DNA from: Bidens hawaiensis
Taxonomy: Eukaryota > Streptophyta > Magnoliopsida > Asterales > Asteraceae
Reading direction: 5' to 3'
NCBI GenBank assembly: GCA_021521415.1
Contig: JAIQDT010000833.1
Span: 496,001-560,000 of the forward strand
Length of the DNA stretch: 64,000 nt
In this document: positions 11,611 through 24,842 of the stretch, piece by piece
Position numbering within the stretch: the stretch's first letter is position 1
Layout: the number at the start of each line of letters is the position of its first letter
The notes under the pieces: generated by a model
What the model saw: the letters and a program-made list of their open reading frames with translations, nothing else
What the model was told of the DNA's origin: nothing
Databases searched by the model: none
Made by a program: the position numbers and the translations under genes

Positions 11611-13946
11611 TTGTTTTTAATTAGTTTAATAATAATGTAAATAATAAATAAACATTATTTTAGCGAAACCGAACCCCGGAAGTATTTTTTGACCATGGTT
11701 TTGCGTCATATTTTCCTATCTATATGTATGTATACGCATATAATATGATTTCTTTATTATATATATATATGTGTGTGTTTCTTTATATAATTTCACACAT
11801 ATACACTTACATATACATAAAATAATATGAAGCAAATATTTTTGTCATCTAATTTTTTTTATCTAAACTGATCTAGCTTAAAAACTCAAATAATTTTTCC
11901 CGTTAATATAGATATTATATATAGATAATTAATATTGATTGTTTATTTCTAACTTCTTTTACTTGAAAAATATAAATAAAATAAAATAATTGGGATTATC
12001 AAATGATCTTCGAAAAAAAAACCTCGGGAGGGGAAAAGTACTATCCCCTGCCTCAATTTAATAATGCAAAAAGTGGTTACAGCTCGAGAACTGTTTAAGA
12101 ACGAAAGCTAAGTACATGTATTAGTGTTGTGAGTGTAGAAAACCGTGTTCTTAAAACGTTCTCAACAGCCTCCTCTTATAGAAAGAGAAAATAACTAATA
12201 TTCCTATTATTCCTGGAACCCTAGCCGCCTTTAGTATATAACGACTTAGTCTTCTTCCCACGTGCATTTTTAGTTGCTTCTCCGAGCTTTAAGTAGAAAT
12301 ATTCAACTAGCCGTTATGGGCTGTTATTTCCTTGAGTAACCTGCAAGTATATCATAAGTAAAATAAACATGGTCGGTCGCTCAGGATCCTGCAGCTATCT
12401 GGGAATCCGAATTATCAAGATCATCTTCAGGATCATGCTAGAGATAAAATGACCCCTAACAAAGCCTAAAACAAACTATTGAACCAAAACTGATAATTTA
12501 AAAAAAAGCTCAGAAACTAAAACCGAAGTTTTCTATATTGATTAACATATGAAAGAATTTTGAGTTAATGTGAACTTTCTTATTATTCATTCGTTGAGGG
12601 TCCAGTGTTTATTTATTAGTATTATTTTCTATTATGTGTTGAACTATTCAATATTACCTATAGATTAAAAACGAGTATATGTGATAGCGAATAAAATGAA
12701 GAAATTCTTCGGATCATTATCCGAAGAAATTCGTTAAATCATTGTCTTCTCTATACACATTACATGATATGATTTATGATAAAAGAAAAATGAAAGCAAA
12801 GTAAACCTTGCTATGCCAATGTATAGATAAAATGGGAAGTGAGTCATGGACGGATCTTTATTCGGGCCAAACCGGGCCACGGCCCCATCACGTTTTTCGC
12901 TCGATAGTGTCTTTTTTCGAAAAAATTAAGAAAATATATATACGTATTGAGTCCGGGCCAGGCTTGAATTTTTATAAATGTAAAGTTTGTTTAAAGTCGA
13001 AGATCAGAAATCGTTAATGAAATAAACATAAAGATAAAGAAAGGAAGGAAGGAAGAAATAAAACTCCATAAGACCAACCCCAAATCCAAATAAACTTTAA
13101 ACAAAAAAACTAAACATTAAGCCCAAAATCCAACCATAACATATGGTTGATGTTTGAACACAATAACAAATGGAGGTTCCATTATGGGATGGCCGTCGTG
13201 TGACTTACTGACTTATGATGTTCGGCATAGAAGTCAAAACAGAAGCTGAGAAGCAAGCAAGTGAATCGATGAAATCGTTGGGATGTGAAATAGATTGATT
13301 GATTGGGCAGTGTCGTTGTCTGCTGAGGCCTGAGGTTTGGAACTGACTCGTGTAGGAGTGAAATCGATTAATCGAAACAGTCAACAGAATCAAGCAGAGA
13401 CCAGGTTCGGTAATTCGCATTTCACCATTTTGTATTTCTTTCAATTTGGTATGTTAGGGTTTGGAATTATTGTTTGGCCCAACCCGAACCGGATTGCCGA
13501 CCCGATACTTAGAAGTAGAAAAAAATATTTGATTGTTGTAACTTTCGGACCAGTCATACTAAATGCTCAAGATCCGCCACTGGAAGTGACGTTAATGATT
13601 CCAAACTCCACCCCATTACACTTTCCCAGGCCTTTTTTCCTTAATCATATTATTACTTGATATATTAATCTATAATATTAGAGGGGACATATAAGCCAAA
13701 ACACAATGATCATATGCTTCTCATGCCATCATATTAAAATTTCTTAATCAATATGCATGCTTGTCCATGGTCATTCCAACATTTGTCTTTGACAATGGAA
13801 AAACGGTCCCCATATAAAAATTGATTATTATATTAATTACCAATTTTGAATTACTTTCCGCATGATCAATATTATAATTTTTTGAAAAGTAACTGATCAA
13901 TATTATAATTGATTGATCTTATAAATTTTCCAAGCAACTGATTCTA

Positions 13947-14559
13947 GGTAAATTATTTAGATATATTGGTTTTTAATGGTCTCAACTATCGTCTTTTGGT
14001 TACTGCTGGTCCCAACTAATAAATTGGCTACTGATGGTCCCAACTTTTAAAGTATTTGTTTCTAATTGTCCACGACTAACAGAATTCTAACGCCGTTAGT
14101 TTCAGGTCGCCGGGAAAACGTTTTTGGCCGGAAAATTAAAATTTGTTGCCGAGAAAACACCACCTAAATACCGCAACCACCGCCAATTGACTCACCGCTA
14201 ACCAACTACCATCACCTAAACACCATCAACCGATTCCGACGATGGTTCTAAGGTTTCCGACGCCTCAATAATCAGGGTTTTTACTAGAAAAATGTTCCTA
14301 AAGGTCCGATACGAAGTTACCAAGATTTTTGGGATGAAAATGTTGAGTTTTCGAGAAAAAAATTGAGTTTTCTGGCCAAAACCGTTTTTCCGGCGACCTG
14401 AAACTAACGACGTTAGGATTCTGTTAGTGGCGGACCGTTATGAACAAATACTTTAAAAGTTGGGACCATTAGTAGCTAATTCATTAGTTGGGACCAACAA
14501 TAACCAAAAGACACTAATTGGAATCATTAAAAACCAATACACCAATTATTTATAAAAGG
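13947..14559. mobile_element. fold-back MITE, CCGTTAGT family, intact arms
   Basis: Arms at about 13947-14165 and 14340-14559 are inverted copies of each other over roughly 220 bases, sharing TATTGGTTTTTAATG, GGTCCCAACT, AAGTATTTGTT and GCCGTTAGTTTCAGGTCGCC-type words. The centre (14165-14340) is unique. No coding. Long arms and no clear short duplication fit a Mutator-like fold-back; the superfamily is an inference. Confidence 0.75.
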
Positions 14560-15449
14560 TGTATAAGATTCCAATATGATGAGAATGCATTAGAAATATG
14601 TAATATTGGAAGCTTTTTTTTTCTTTTTAACATTTTACTATATATATTCATTCCATCCTTCACGTAAATATATGAACATCCACAACTACTCCACAGATAT
14701 GTACGTGTGTTCTCTATATTTTATAAAGAATTTGTGAGTAAAGGAGAAAATATTACTGTTCATGAGTAAATTTGGAGAAACATTATTCATCATCTATAAT
14801 TTTTAATATTTTTTTTAAAGTGGTCGTGAATGAGGGAGAGAGGAAATGTAACGTCTAATACATTGACTGGGAGTTATGTCTAATTCGATCTCTATGAGTA
14901 GGTCCCGATTCAACCTACAAAACAGAACACCGTGAGCTCTTTACGAAAAGGGGAACATAGGGTGTCTTCTCGTAACCACCCTCGGACGTGTCAATCGGTA
15001 TGAGTATTTAGAGAATAATTGTAAGAGTGAGAGAGTGAGGATGCTTAAGGTTGTCACTATTAGGAGGGCCTTATATTCTCGTGGGTGAGCATGTATAAGG
15101 CCTCTAATTGGTTGTGACAGCTGGTGGATAAGGATGGTTACCACATGGAGATTCAATGTTGGCGTCCGTTGATAGGCTCACCGTATGCTTGTTGTCCTTT
15201 TTGTACTAGTTGTCGCATAAAGGAATCTTGTACAGTGATTGGCCTAAGGACTAGCTGTTATATACTAGTCTCCTCCACGAGTGGCAGGTCTTATGCTCGC
15301 GGGCTTCTTGCCATGTAATAAGGGTTATTCCGCGGACTGCGGAATGTGTTCTACGGATAATTATCATTACCTCGCAGGTCGCGCCAAGGGCCATCTTGTG
15401 GTCTTTTTGGTTCTGCGGAAGGGTCTGGGACCCTATCTCTATCATAATG
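14560..15449. other. non-genic, unclassified
   Basis: No convincing gene. 14880-15440 is more GC-balanced than its surroundings and could be part of an old LTR, but I cannot pair ends; frames of 64-102 codons there match nothing I recognise. Confidence 0.35.
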
Positions 15450-17980
15450 ATAGAAATACTCAGGTTTCATTACTATTTCATATTAACTATTGTTGTCAAA
15501 ATTTTCAACGAGCTGCTACTAACAGAAGCGTAACTCCGTTAGTCTCCGGTCTTCGGGATAACGTTTTTGTCTTGGAAACTCCTTTTTAACCGGAAAACTC
15601 AATCTTATTGTCCCAGACCTCTTTGTAACCTTATATTTGTCGCACCCCAATCTAACAGAGAATATGCCGGGGTACGACAGTATTTGTATCATAGCTCAAA
15701 GACACTAATATAAATATAAAGTGCCAATATCTAATTTTATTTATTCAACAAAGTACACAAGAGTTTCACAAATCAGAACCATCCAAAACTATTACATCAA
15801 ATTAAAAACAATAAACTTTTCTTTTTTTTAATAAAACCTAAGATCCAACTAAGTCTTGCATCTTCAACCATCCCAAATAGCTACCTATGATATGTGTAAA
15901 AATAGATGTATTTTGTCAGCAATAATGTTGAGCAAGTAATCACAATTTGAAATATATATAATGATAAAAATGACAATTCCTTATGATAATGTGCATTACA
16001 TCAACTAGCATAACATAAAATAAAAGTGTCTTTTCAACAAGCCACTAGATTCAGACATGTTTACTCGGGCGGCGTATGATCATACTATGAGGACGAGGAT
16101 GAGTCTACCAACTAACCATAAAAACTCTAAACGCATAGTCATATAACATTTAGCAACTAATCGGGCAATATCACAACTACGCAAATTGTGGAATTGTGTT
16201 TGAGTATATACTTGTATAATAAATAAATAAATAACAATGTTGTGTACGCATAAAGCCCCCAAAATATAAAATAGTAAAAAAGGGAGTGTGATTACTTACC
16301 TTGATTGGTGAATGAAAAGCTCGGTTCTTTGGTTAAGCTTGGGTGAGGCATAACGAGTAATCCCTAAATCCAAGTAATTAAGGCTTCTTTAGATAGTGTT
16401 GGAAAAATAAAGGTCAAAAAACATATATGTATTAAAACATCACAATTAGAAGTTAAAGAAACAAAAAACGAAATCAGTTTTGGAAATATTTCTGTCACCG
16501 ATTGCATAAATGTTAAAAATATCAATGACTTCTCAAAAATTATAAAAATATCCAGTCAACTAAATTAATATGTAAGGAACAAATTTTATTTAGAAAGTTT
16601 TCCCAGATTAGGACCCGAGATAGCCAAAAAAGTTGATTTTCACAAAGGGTACAAATCTACGCACTGATTTTAAAATAACAATTGTGAAGCCATATGAAAG
16701 AATAAAAGTACAAATATAATCTTTAGAACCGTAACTCAATAAAGTTAACGATATGCGTTTGCCTTGCATTGCTATAACTTGTTATGACCAAGTTATTGCT
16801 CAACCTTTGTCGAATAATTCTGCTATCTAATTTGGAACACCGTAAACAATAATATTTTTGATGCTTTGGAATGGATTTTGATAAAGAAAAATTATGAACC
16901 ACATGTGGTATGATAAATACAATGTGTTTAGTCATGTATCATCAATATCCTAATGGTTCTTGAATCAAAATAAATAAATCAAACAAAAACCTCAAGAATG
17001 TAAGAAGAACAAAACTTTGTACCTACCTTGTGATCTTGAGATGAACAAACACAAGAAAATATAAATTAAAAACTCCACTGGAATAATTATTATTAGGGAG
17101 AGAGGAAGACGAATGGGCAAAGAAAATAAGATGAAAATGAGGGGTATCTATAGTTGTGATTATAACGGGTTAAGTATGTAAGTATTGAGAGAAAGTTGTG
17201 TTTGAAAAATGCTAAAAAAATGTTTTTCTTTTAATAAAAGATGCCAAGTAAAAATACTTAGGATAAAAATTAATTTAAAATAACCATAATTATTTATGTT
17301 ACATGCTAAAATATTAATCTAGACATACTCGGTTCAGCGTGTCAAATTAATAATTAAACATATAAACAATGCAATGAACATAAATTCAAGTATTTGCACA
17401 TATGAGAATAATATTAAAAACTTGAAATGAATAATTTATAATTCAATAATAATAACAATTTCGCATTGAAATCAATGTTGTAACTTAACAAATACAAATC
17501 AATGATAAATATCATAATAAAAAAATAATCTTTCATGAAAGTTAAAAAATTAAAACGGGTCGGGTTTTCGGGTTTGAAAAATAGCAAATGTTACAATATT
17601 GGATTTATATGAACTTTTTTTTAGTAAAATCCCAAATAATTGAGGTCGACGAAACCCTAGATCTATCATTGTTGGTGGTGTTCAGGTAGTGGTGGTGATG
17701 TTCAGGTAATAGTGATCAACGATGGTGGTGTTCAGGTGGTGGTTGTCGATGGCGGTAACAGTGGTGGTGGTCAGTGTTGGTGTTCAAGTGATAATAATGT
17801 TCATGTTGAGTGTTCTGGTGAAAAATGAGTTTTTTAAGTCAAAAGCATTTTTCCGTCAACAAGAGACTAACGGCGTTCGCTTCCGTTAGTCGCAGCTCGT
17901 TGAGAACAAATGTGATAAAAGATGAGACCGCCAACTCAGTAGTTGAGACAATTATTTGTCAATAGTTCATAAATAAGATT
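15450..17980. mobile_element. diverged fold-back of the CCGTTAGT family with internal DNA
   Basis: An arm at about 15450-15630 (AACAGAAGCGTAACTCCGTT, then AACGTTTTTGTC) is an inverted, diverged copy of 17800-17970 (CTAACGGCGTTCGCTTCCGT and GCAGCTCGTTGAGAA). In between lies about 2.1 kb: from 15638 sequence starting TGTCGCACCCC that resembles an LTR end (with a nearby inverted GGGGTACGACA), AT-rich non-coding DNA to 17550, and a GGTGGTGTTCAGG-rich tract at 17680-17800. The pairing of the two arms is an inference from their shared core. Confidence 0.45.
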
Positions 17981-18424
17981 ATTTAAATCTAATTTTGCTA
18001 GATGAGTGTGACATACTTTTTGAAGTGTTAAGCTAAGCTAGATCCAAGTAATTCTTTGGTTTGTAGAGAATTATTGATGAAACTTAAAGGTGTTTAACTG
18101 TAAATGCATGAAATGAAACAATTGAGCCAAAGTTAACTATAGAGGATTAGAGGTCGCCTTTAATCAATGTTCTGTGGTCAATTATTATTATTATTTTCTA
18201 TTTTCTTGTCTATTGCTAATTATGGTTCAAAAAGAGGAGAAAAGTTACATGTTCATATTAAGTGGTTTTTACGTTGATGCATTAAAATGACACAATGGCT
18301 TATGAGTAACAACTGTCCGTATTTATTGGTAAATTAAAATATGAAACAAATAAGTCGTAAAGAAGATTGTCTCACTCATAAGTCATACCTTTAACATTAA
18401 TTGGTAGAATTAATGAAAAATATA

Positions 18425-19300
18425 TCTTAAATCTTATCTTAAATATATATAATCGAAACATTTAAAAGCTCTTTGGTTGTTTCTTATAAATCTCTCAAGT
18501 CACAAGATTGTTTTATTTGTAAATAAATGTTTCTCATGCATTTGACCCGAATTTATTGTTGTGGGTCTCACCAAACCCAGATAGCCATTAAACGAGTTAT
18601 AACATCTCATTAAATTAAAAATCAATCTTACTAAATATTGATATGAAAATCTTATAAAATATGAATATATTAAAAGTTAATATCCGATTTTTTTTTATAA
18701 AAAGAGCTTATTTATAATTAAGAAAGAAATTTATAGTAAAAAAAATAAGCGGGTCATGGGTGCAACTTTTAAACCAGGTTATTTATTTGTGAAACTCTTT
18801 CATCGTCACACCCTAAGTATATTATTAACTGTTTTACAATAAATAAAATTAAAATCTAAATATATCATAATTATATATAAACGAAACTTTTAAAAGCTCT
18901 CTGGTTGCTCACTGCATTGTCTTAAGCCACAAAATTGTTTTATTTGTAAATGAAGGCTTCACATGCATTTGACCTGAAATCAGGGGTATGGGTCTACCAA
19001 GCCCAAATAGCCCTTAAACGGGGTATAACATCTCCTTAAATTAAAAATTAATCTCAAATTCCTATAAAATAGGGATATACTAAAAAATTAATATCCGATT
19101 TTCTTTAAAAAGATGTTATTTATAGTTAAGAAACAATTTTATAATAAAAAAATAAGTGGGTCATGGGTTTCACCAAACCCAGATGACTTTTAAACCGGGT
19201 TATAATATCTCATTTATTTGTGAAACTCTTTCATCATTAAAACCTACGTATATTATTAATTTCCTTACAATAAATAAAATTAAAATTCAAAAAATATACA
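18425..19300. repeat. tandem duplication, period about 428 bp
   Basis: Copy 1 (18425-18852) and copy 2 (18853-19300) share the order CGAAACWTTTAAAAGCTC, ATTGTTTTATTTGTAAAT, CATGCATTTGACC, TAATATCCGATTTT, GTGAAACTCTTTCATC and CAATAAATAAAATTAAAAT. Copies are diverged by substitutions and small indels. No coding frame. Confidence 0.85.
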
Positions 19301-19432
19301 TAATAGCATAACTATGGATTTATAAGATATAAATAATGATAAATAAAATTTTATAATTCATAAATATTTAAAAACTTCATTTAATACAATATTTAAAAGT
19401 TATATTTTTGTAACTTTGATATTAATAATCTT

Positions 19433-19488
19433 CATAATTTGCATGATGTTGATTAGGGCAGTGAGCTGCATAATTTGCATGATGTTGA
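19433..19488. repeat. 20-bp direct repeat
   Basis: CATAATTTGCATGATGTTGA occurs at 19433-19452 and again at 19469-19488. Confidence 0.85.
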
Positions 19489-19698
19489 CGTGTTGTCAAT
19501 TTGTCATTTGGAGAGAGCTACGAGAGTGGGTAACTTTCTATAGGCACTCTCTAATCGAAAAACTAAAACACAAAGGATTCCAACATGTCTAATTGCATAT
19601 ATAACTCTCATGATTGAATCAACTAGCCTCTTTCTTACACCAAATCCCTTTAATCGTGAACTCCTTTAATATATCGTCCATCCATAGCCTCGAGTCAT

Positions 19699-19974
19699 TC
19701 ATGCCGAGATATTAGCATTCTTAGCAGAGTTGATGCATTGAAGTAGTTCTGATAAGTCCTTGCCGCTCTTGGTCCCCGTTTTCGGTTCCAGTAATCTCCA
19801 TGTGGTTGCTGCAGTTTTGAAATCTAATCTCCACTTTTCAAGTTTTAACCTCTTTAACGGAGAATAACACAAGGAGTAGATTGCATAATCGTCCAATTGA
19901 AATGCCCCAAACTCGGGGGTCTCAGTGATTGGATTTACACATGCGTTGTAGCTCTTAAAACTAAATAGTCTCAT
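19699..19974 (-). CDS. unrecognised 91-codon open frame
   Basis: A minus-strand frame beginning MRLFSFKSYNACVNPITETP and ending NSAKNANISA. Amino-acid composition is balanced rather than low-complexity, unlike most short frames here, and a further open stretch (MDDILKEFTIKGIWCKKEAS, another frame) lies just downstream at about 19620-19690. I recognise no domain. It may be a displaced exon or pseudogene; it could also be chance. Confidence 0.25.
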   Translation of the reverse strand: MRLFSFKSYNACVNPITETPEFGAFQLDDYAIYSLCYSPLKRLKLEKWRLDFKTAATTWRLLEPKTGTKSGKDLSELLQCINSAKNANISA

Positions 19975-21410
19975 TTACATTGCGGCGATAAACATTCAAA
20001 CATACAAAAAAGTTCCATAAATGTCTTGATCACAGATCCATAACTGAACATCTTGTCTTAAAACATACACATAAACATAACTATTTGTCTCGCTAACGAG
20101 CAAGAGTAAAAAAAAAATTCAAAGATGATTTGTCTCATCAATGAGCAAGAGTCGAAAATATGACATGCCCAACTACCCTCACGGGAATCCATACTTTACG
20201 TGATGTGCATACTAGACTTAAGCATTGCTGAGTGAGTTATAGCATTCATAAATTCTAATACTATGTACAACTATCATGTAAAATTTCAGCACACGTATGC
20301 ATCATGGATACATAACTATCAAAATTGCACGGCTTATCGTATATTAAATCATACATAATAAGTCAAAACATTGTGATGACTAGGTTTTGCAACTATCAGA
20401 CACTATTTGGAATCTTAAATCCAACATCTACCTACTATACTCTAGCAAACCACAAATGCACTACACTACTGTACCATGTGTTCTCAAAGTAATCTGTCGT
20501 ACTGCTTCCAAAGAAGCCTATCAAACTGTCCCTGTCCATTTTATGTTCCTTTCATAACTTTCATTTTATCTTTCTTTAAACACAACTATTCATTCTTTAT
20601 AACATTTCACTTTTGTCATATTATTTCTTTACTTTAAAAACATACATTACTTTCTCGTACTATGTCAAAGACGCGTACCACCCCTAAACAAGTAAAGAGG
20701 TGGTAGTAGAGCTCACTTAGCACTTGAACTTTAAACAACTAAACCTTTGGATGATCTTTCTTTCGTAGAACACTTAGATTCGAGTCTGACTCGTAGCAAC
20801 ATTTTATTTTATTTTTGTTTTTTTTTCCTTTTTGTTGTTTTTTTAAAGTTTGTTCATTTGGCGCATTTAAGCCCCCTAAGTTTTACAATTCGGTTAAATC
20901 CCTCATAAAGTTGAATTAAGTATTTATATTTAATAAGAATAATATTTAAGTTAGATTAACTATATTTCTTAAATAAACTAATAATAAATAATTTTATTAA
21001 GAACAATAACTTTTTTTTAATGGCTAACGAATTCTCCAATCAGCTACTTGTTAAATTTATCACATCTTGATATATTCGTCTTTCGATCCAGGAAAAACTC
21101 TCAGTTAAGGCTAATAATATTTTTATCTACTATTCTTTTAAAAAAATTAATTATATGGTTTGATTTGTTTTCTATTTTATTAAAATAAGATAAAAACTAA
21201 TTACAAACGTTTGGCAAACCTTTTATATCATGATTTTTTTAGATCATTTTATATATATTATGACTTTATTTTTTGAGATTTTCTTTCCGACTGTTATTGC
21301 ATATGTAGTTACCCTAATGGTCGTATCATAACAAATTGAACCAATACCAACTGAATTTCTACGATGTCCACGATGCTACATGCGAGTTTAATTGCACTAG
21401 TTGTATTGAA
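19975..21410. other. non-genic AT-rich, possibly old LTR
   Basis: 20060-20700 resembles LTR DNA in style, including a near-repeat of GAGCAAGAGT at about 20099 and 20142. 20800-21400 is AT-rich with no feature I can support. Confidence 0.35.
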
Positions 21411-21966
21411 CCAGTGTTACACCCAGCGCGTTGCGCGGGGACAAGTTGGTAAACCTCGGAGGTGGTAATTAAAACACAAGAGTTGTCGGTCCCCAGACAT
21501 TTAGGTGGTAAGTTGACACGAATTCGTCGGTTTCAGTACGTGCGTAACAGTATCGGAACTAAAACTCGAGCGTCGAACGTTGTCAATCCTGGGTTTTGAG
21601 GTAGTAAGTATATGCAAATTCGGTCGGTCTAAGTTACGTTTGTTTTGGTATCAAAAATAAAACAAAAGAAAACAAAAATGAATACAAAAACAAATTTGGC
21701 ATTTGATTGGATTTTGTTATGTTCGTTAAGGTACGTACCAGAATTAAAACAAAATGCGGTGGGTCTACGTGAATTCGGTCGGTTTACCTCACATTCGATA
21801 CCGAAACTAAAAGAAAAAATAAAAAATAAAATTGGTATTTGATCGATTTACGTTATGTTTGTTACGGTACCGAAACTAAAAACAACAAAAAAAAGTGCCG
21901 TCGACCACTAAGGTGCCGCCAAGTGGCCCGGCACTTGCATCACCAAAGTTTTCTTTTATAATAATA
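21411..21966 (-). mobile_element. non-autonomous Helitron A
   Basis: On the minus strand the 3' end reads CCCCGCGCAACGCGCTGGG then TGTAACA and CTGG(T): a GC hairpin followed by a CTRR(T) terminus, the Helitron 3' signature. The 5' side near 21966 reads TTATTATAAAAGAAAACTTT, similar to plant Helitron 5' ends but without a clear TC. No coding. The right border is approximate because Helitron B abuts it. Confidence 0.6.
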
Positions 21967-21967
21967 A

Positions 21968-23746
21968 CTAGTGAGTTACCCGCGCGTTGCGCAGTAAAAT
22001 CGGTCAGCAGAACCCGAGTGCTGCAGTGACGAATCAACGCGAATTTAGTCAATAGTACTTATGACCGTTACAGTGTCGGAACTAAAACAAAATTGAAACA
22101 AAAAAATAAGAATAAAAGTTGAGGTAGTCCAATGGGGCAGCATTGGTTGGTCCCGGACGACAGCCATTAATCAATGCGAATTTAGTCAGCATTAACTGCG
22201 TTCGCTATGGTACTGGAACTAAAACAAAACGACAACAAAAAATAAAAAATAAAAAATAAAAGTAAGGTGAGCTAATGGGGTGACGTTGCGGTCAGTCCCT
22301 GACGCTAAGGCAATAACTCTAGGACACTCGTATAACACATTATACCTTTTTTCCTTACCATATTTCAAGCAATGTTTATTTGATCAGTAAACCCAAGCGT
22401 TGGTAAAAGCTGATCATCGAAACGTCGAGTCGACTCGTATTCGGGCTTTTGTGGTGGTGAGTCGGTAAAACTGGGACGATGGTAAAAAACCAAACTTTTC
22501 GGCTGCGGATCAACGCGATTTTCATAGTTTTTGTTTACATTTGTTATGGTATTGGAACTAAAATAAAGTTTTCGGCTGCGGGCGCTGGTAAAAAACCGAA
22601 CTTTTCGGCTGCGGGTCAACGCGATTTTCATAGTTGTCGTTTACATTTGTTATGGTATTGGAACTAAAATAAAGTTTGGCAAAACCCAGTACTGGACGTT
22701 GCGCGATGAGTCAGTTAAAGCTGAGCATTGTTAGCCCCGGACGTTGTGGCGGTAAATCAACACGATTTCAGTAAAACAAAAAACTTACGAATGCCAGAAA
22801 AAAACAAAAAGAAAAAAAACAAACAAACATATTTTGGTAGAAAAAAAAAAGTAAAATAATCAAAAATGAATCTTGTGGCACCGACATGTCTAGTTGACCT
22901 CTGTACGAAACGTCGAGCCGACTCGTATTCGGGCGTTTGTGGTGGTGAGTCGGCAAATCTGGGGCGCTAGTAAAAAACCGAGCTTTTTGGCGGTGTGTCA
23001 ACGCGAATTTCATAGATTTCGTATGCATTTGTTACGGTATCGGAGTTAGAATAAAGTTTGGCAAAACCCGAACATTGGTAAAACCTAGCGCTGTCGGTAC
23101 TCCACGTTGCGCTATGAGTCGTTAAAACCCGAGCATTGTTAGCCCCGAACGTTGTGGCAATAAATCAAAACGATTTCAATAAAACGAAAAAAAATAACGG
23201 TTGTTACAAATCTAGGAAAAAAACAAAAACAGAAAACATTTAAACAAAAAAGCAAACATTTTTTAAAAGGTTAAAAAAGAAAACAATAAAATAGTGGTGA
23301 GTCGGCAAAACTAGGGTGTTGGTAAAAAGCCGAGCTTTTCGGCGGTGTGTCAACGCGAATTTCATAGATTTCGTCTATGTTTGTAATGGTATTGGAATTA
23401 GAATAAAGTTTGGCAAAACCCGGACGTTGATAAAACCCAAGTGTTTTCGGTACTCCACGTTGCGCTATGAGTCATTAAAACCCGAGCATTGTTAGCCCCA
23501 GACGTTGTGGCGATAAATCAAAACGATTTCAGTAAAACGAAAAAAATAACGGTTGTTACAAATCTAGGAAAAAACAAAAACAAAAAACATTTAAACAAAA
23601 AAGCAAACATTTTTTAAAAGGTTAAAAAAACAATAAAATAGTCAGAAGTCAGTCTTGTGATTGAAAGGCAAAAATAAATAAATAAATAAATAAATAAATA
23701 TAAAAATGTCTTTTGGCGCCGACAATTTCACTTTTACTTCTTATAG

Positions 23747-23747
<1 letters not shown>
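21968..23747 (-). mobile_element. non-autonomous Helitron B
   Basis: Minus-strand 3' end at 21968-21971: hairpin GCGCAACGCGCGGG (plus-strand 21979-21992), seven-base spacer TAACTCA, then CTAG with host T (plus A21967). Minus-strand 5' end at 23747 reads TCTATAAGAAGTAAAAGTG with a host A (plus T23748). Both ends thus satisfy TC...CTAG in an A/T target. Internal DNA is non-coding and made of direct repeats. A TAA repeat flanks the right border, and a short TAA stretch lies on the left. Confidence 0.8.
22942..23645. repeat. internal tandem duplication of Helitron B, period about 352 bp
   Basis: GTGGTGAGTCGGCAAA begins at 22942 and 23294, each followed by the same order of blocks: CCGAGCTTTT, GTGTCAACGCGAATTTCATA, ATAAAGTTTGGCAAAACCC, TCCACGTTGCGCTATGAGTC, GTTAGCCCC and AACGGTTGTTACAAATCTAG. 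A shorter, more diverged unit precedes at about 22448. Confidence 0.85.

Positions 23748-23783
<36 letters not shown>
23747..23783. repeat. (TAA)n microsatellite at Helitron border
   Basis: About twelve TAA units directly next to the Helitron B 5' end. An AAAT run lies just inside the element at about 23672-23700. Confidence 0.9.
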
Positions 23784-23785
<2 letters not shown>

Positions 23786-24388
23786 TTATGGGTTGAATAT
23801 AAAGAAAGGATCATAACAAAAAAAATGTGATAACTTTACGGATTGACAAAGGAAAAAGGAATTGAAGGAAAGATGCCTATCCTCCCTTAATCCATGGACC
23901 AAACGAAAAAGTAAAAGCGTTTCATTAACTTATCTGCACGCAGAAGCACAGGAATCCACTAACCCATAAACTAATTAATTAGACATAATAGTTAAACAAT
24001 CATCCTTAATTATGCCACGTGGAATAAAAGGACCAACACCATGATCGAAGATTAGTCCACACCCAGTTCGCAGTCGTCACGTTAAGAATTCATCCCCGGT
24101 CTGATATGACATCATTTACCTACTCTTTCTGGGGTCCACATTCCACTACCAACTATGATGGATAATTCTCAAATAAGCCAAATGAGAAGAAATAAACTTA
24201 AAATAGGCTAAATTTCAAAAAAAAAATTAAAACTAATCCAATCAAAACCATCGGTGCCAATGCATTTGATTTCCCGTTAATGGATTTCAGCCGCCACTAA
24301 AATACTGACATGTGTAAATAGTATGACTTCACCTGATAATGTTCTGAGGGAAGTGGGGTTGGTCCGTTATACACCGGCCATCACGCGT

Positions 24389-24506
24389 GATGGCCTCACG
24401 AACACCGCCGCCGGTCCCCCCATCACGCGTGATGGGGGTCCGAACGTGATGGCCTCACGAACACCGCCGCCGGTCCCCCCATCACGCGTGATGGGGGTCC
24501 GAACGT
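24389..24506. repeat. 59-bp tandem repeat with palindromes in Harbinger 5' region
   Basis: Two nearly identical units start GATGGCCTCACGAAC at 24389 and 24448. Each holds the palindrome CATCACGCGTGATG. Subterminal repeats of this kind are typical transposase-binding candidates; that role is inferred. Confidence 0.8.
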
Positions 24507-24842
24507 GATGGCCATCACGTGGTGAATACCAAGAAATTTGAACGTTGGGGAGGGGGCTGACCGTTGGGGTTGGGGAATTAAAAAAAAATAAAAATTTAAA
24601 CAATATAAATTAACAATCATTTCAATCCAACTCAAAATCAAATCCAACTCAAAACACTCTTAATCTTCTACTACAAAAACCTATTTCTTCACCACTTCAA
24701 TTCAAAACAAAAAAATATAGATTTTCCGAGCAACTCGTTTCCGCTAGACACCGATAGCTCTTCGTCTTCGGACGATGACATTGTTGAATGGTTCCCGTTG
24801 TTATATAACGAACTTGAAGGCCCGAGCCGTCCAAAGAAAAAA

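Larger units (their letters stand above)
10368..13946. other. non-genic stretch with LTR-like and repeat sequence
   Basis: 10380-11470 has the look of gypsy LTR/leader DNA but I could not find paired ends. It includes a (TTC)n run at 10936-10971. 11503-11610 is a tRNA-like box (listed separately). 11640-12000 is very AT-rich with a TA run. 12000-13940 shows no convincing coding; open frames at 12808-13017 and 13337-13660 resemble nothing I know. Confidence 0.4.

Noticed and set aside
12808..13017. 69-codon open frame
   Set aside because: Single short frame in non-coding DNA, no recognisable motif.
13337..13660. 107-codon open frame
   Set aside because: Length alone is not convincing and composition shows no domain; surrounding DNA looks like decayed repeats.
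21411..23747. CRISPR-like spaced repeats
   Set aside because: Plant nuclear context and Helitron ends explain the repeats; unit length and spacing are irregular.
24323..24647. Arg/Pro-rich open frames on both strands
   Set aside because: Produced by the 59-bp tandem repeat in the Harbinger subterminal region.
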